A stretch of 6,185 bases of DNA from an uncultured bacterium. GTDB lineage: Bacteria > Methylomirabilota > Methylomirabilia > Rokubacteriales > CSP1-6. Within the stretch, counting starts at the first letter, position 1. Each line of letters begins with the position of its first letter. A program made the position numbers and the translations under genes. Below the pieces are notes generated by a model that was not told where the DNA came from, ran no database searches, and saw only the letters and a list, made by a program, of their open reading frames with translations. The stretch is from NCBI GenBank assembly GCA_946479205.1, contig CAMLFJ010000214.1, positions 1 to 6,185 on the forward strand. The letters are read 5' to 3'. This document shows positions 5,134-6,185 of this stretch, one piece after another.

Positions 5134-6185
5134 CTAGATCCCCGCCGCCGCGGCCGCGTTGAGATGATCGAGGCCCGCCTCGAGGCCGCGCCGGCCGATC
5201 CGGATCGCGACCGGCCGCGCGAAGTAGATGGTGCCGTAGGCCTGGTGCTTCGGGACCACCGCGTGGCCCATCTTCCGGAGCGCGGCCAGGGACCGCTCGC
5301 CCACCCGATCGTCCACCCAGAGCTCGCCGCCCTCGGTGTGCACGCGCGGGGCCTCGATGGCGGCCTGCGGGCCGTCGCCCTGGTCCGCGAGGTTGGCGAT
5401 CACCTGCGGGATGGCCGAGACGATCTTGCGCCCGCCCGGCGCGCCCACCGTGAAGGAGGGCTCGCCGTGCCGGAATCCGAGCGCGGGCACCATGTTCACC
5501 ACCGGCCGCTTGCCCGCCGCGACCGAGTTGGCGCGCCCCGGCTCCGGATCGAACCAGAGCATGCCGTTCTGGAGCAGGATCCCGGTGCCCGGCACCACCA
5601 TCCGCGAGCCCATGAACGAGACCGCGGTATTGGTCAGCGAGACCATGTTGCGCTGGCGGTCCACCGCGCAGACGTGCGTGGTGCAGTCGCTGCCGTCGGT
5701 GGGGAGCCGGCGCCGGCCCTTCGCCACCGGGGTCGCGCCGCGGCCGAGGCCGGCCACCGCGGCGTCATGGGCCCACGCGTCCGGCAGCTTCGCGTCGCTG
5801 CGCGGGCCGGCGGCCCGCAGGCCCGCGGCCAGCTCGCGGGCGTGCTCGCTCGAAGCCAGCCCCCGCCAGGGCGCACGCACCGCGAGCGGATCGCCCAGGT
5901 GACGCAGGCGATCGAGGAACGCGTAGCGCACCGCCTCCGCGCGCAGGTGCAGGCCGCCCGCCGTCTCGTAGCCGACCTTCGCGGCGGGGAACTGGGCGAG
6001 GATGTTCAGCATCTCGACCGCGGTCGGCCCACCGGTGGCTCCGGGAGAGAACGCGAGATCGAGCCGGCGGTACTTCGTCATCAGGGGCTCGAGCACGCGC
6101 GGGGCGTAGCCCGCGAGATCGGTCGCGCGCAGGAAGCCGCCGGTCCGCCGCATCTCCTCGTCGATGGCCTGGGCGATCGCGCCGC
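5134..6185 (-). CDS. ggt: Gamma-glutamyltransferase-family protein (Ntn hydrolase), 5' end outside window
   Basis: The C-terminal 349 residues of a GGT-family protein; the start and most of the large subunit lie beyond base 6185. GGT proteins self-cleave before a threonine that becomes the nucleophile of the small subunit, and usually act in the periplasm or outside the cell on glutathione and other gamma-glutamyl compounds. Seen here are the end of the large subunit (GGFLRATDLAGY, then GATGGPTAVEMLNIL), the processing site DCTTHVCAVD with the nucleophile Thr encoded at 5682-5680, PGTGILLQNGM, AAGKRPVVNM and GAPGGRK. The predicted small subunit is 182 residues, close to the usual size. Compared by memory with E. 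coli GGT, the MDDF and PLSSM substrate-binding segments read MLWF and PVVNM, and the C-terminal DPR motif reads DHL. So the fold and nucleophile are clear, but ordinary glutathione activity is doubtful. It is the first visible gene of the operon, 4 bp before the next. Confidence 0.9.
   Translation of the reverse strand, partial: GAIAQAIDEEMRRTGGFLRATDLAGYAPRVLEPLMTKYRRLDLAFSPGATGGPTAVEMLNILAQFPAAKVGYETAGGLHLRAEAVRYAFLDRLRHLGDPLAVRAPWRGLASSEHARELAAGLRAAGPRSDAKLPDAWAHDAAVAGLGRGATPVAKGRRRLPTDGSDCTTHVCAVDRQRNMVSLTNTAVSFMGSRMVVPGTGILLQNGMLWFDPEPGRANSVAAGKRPVVNMVPALGFRHGEPSFTVGAPGGRKIVSAIPQVIANLADQGDGPQAAIEAPRVHTEGGELWVDDRVGERSLAALRKMGHAVVPKHQAYGTIYFARPVAIRIGRRGLEAGLDHLNAAAAAGI

Noticed and set aside
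5336..5902. Plus-strand frame of 188 codons opposite the GGT gene
   Set aside because: It is antisense to conserved GGT small-subunit sequence, with no domain and no plausible ribosome-binding site.

Overview
This is a GC-rich (about 70% by eye) bacterial chromosomal window, densely coded with little intergenic DNA. GTG starts are common (three of the seven visible starts), and several genes overlap at GTGA, ATGA or TGATG junctions. No ribosomal RNA, tRNA, insertion sequence, CRISPR array or phage gene is visible. The base composition and gene content suit an uncultured soil or subsurface lineage such as Rokubacteria/Methylomirabilota or a deltaproteobacterium-like group. That is a guess from style, not from a marker gene.

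Left part (1-1695): two response-regulator genes diverge from a region of about 200 bp. The leftward one (1-540, running off the window) has a MerR/excisionase-type helix-turn-helix at the N-terminus and a receiver at the C-terminus. The rightward one (743-1174) is a stand-alone receiver. It overlaps by one base a gene for an exported TlpA/thioredoxin-like protein (1174-1695). No histidine kinase is present.

Middle (1706-2363): a small membrane protein on the minus strand is convergent with the thioredoxin gene, with 10 bp between the two stops. Its transmembrane part seems to contain an internal duplication. A 139-bp gap with a short hairpin separates it from the operon upstream of it.

Right part (2364-6185, all minus strand): a tight five-gene operon. 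In transcription order it encodes a gamma-glutamyltransferase-family protein (5' end beyond the window), an unrecognised 103-residue protein, a small-domain SAM methyltransferase, a ChbG/HpnK (YdjC) carbohydrate deacetylase and a ROK-family sugar kinase. Adjacent genes overlap by 4 bp or lie 4-5 bp apart. A deacetylase next to a sugar kinase points to amino-sugar use. With the gamma-glutamyl enzyme, a cell-wall or glycopeptide salvage role is possible, but that is inference only.

The most notable details are at residue level. The GGT homologue keeps its catalytic threonine but lacks the usual gamma-glutamyl-binding Asp and Ser-Ser residues. The ROK kinase has Lys where the family usually has a sugar-contacting Glu. 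A 12-bp tandem repeat writes three QGTW units onto the methyltransferase tail, just upstream of the deacetylase ribosome-binding site.
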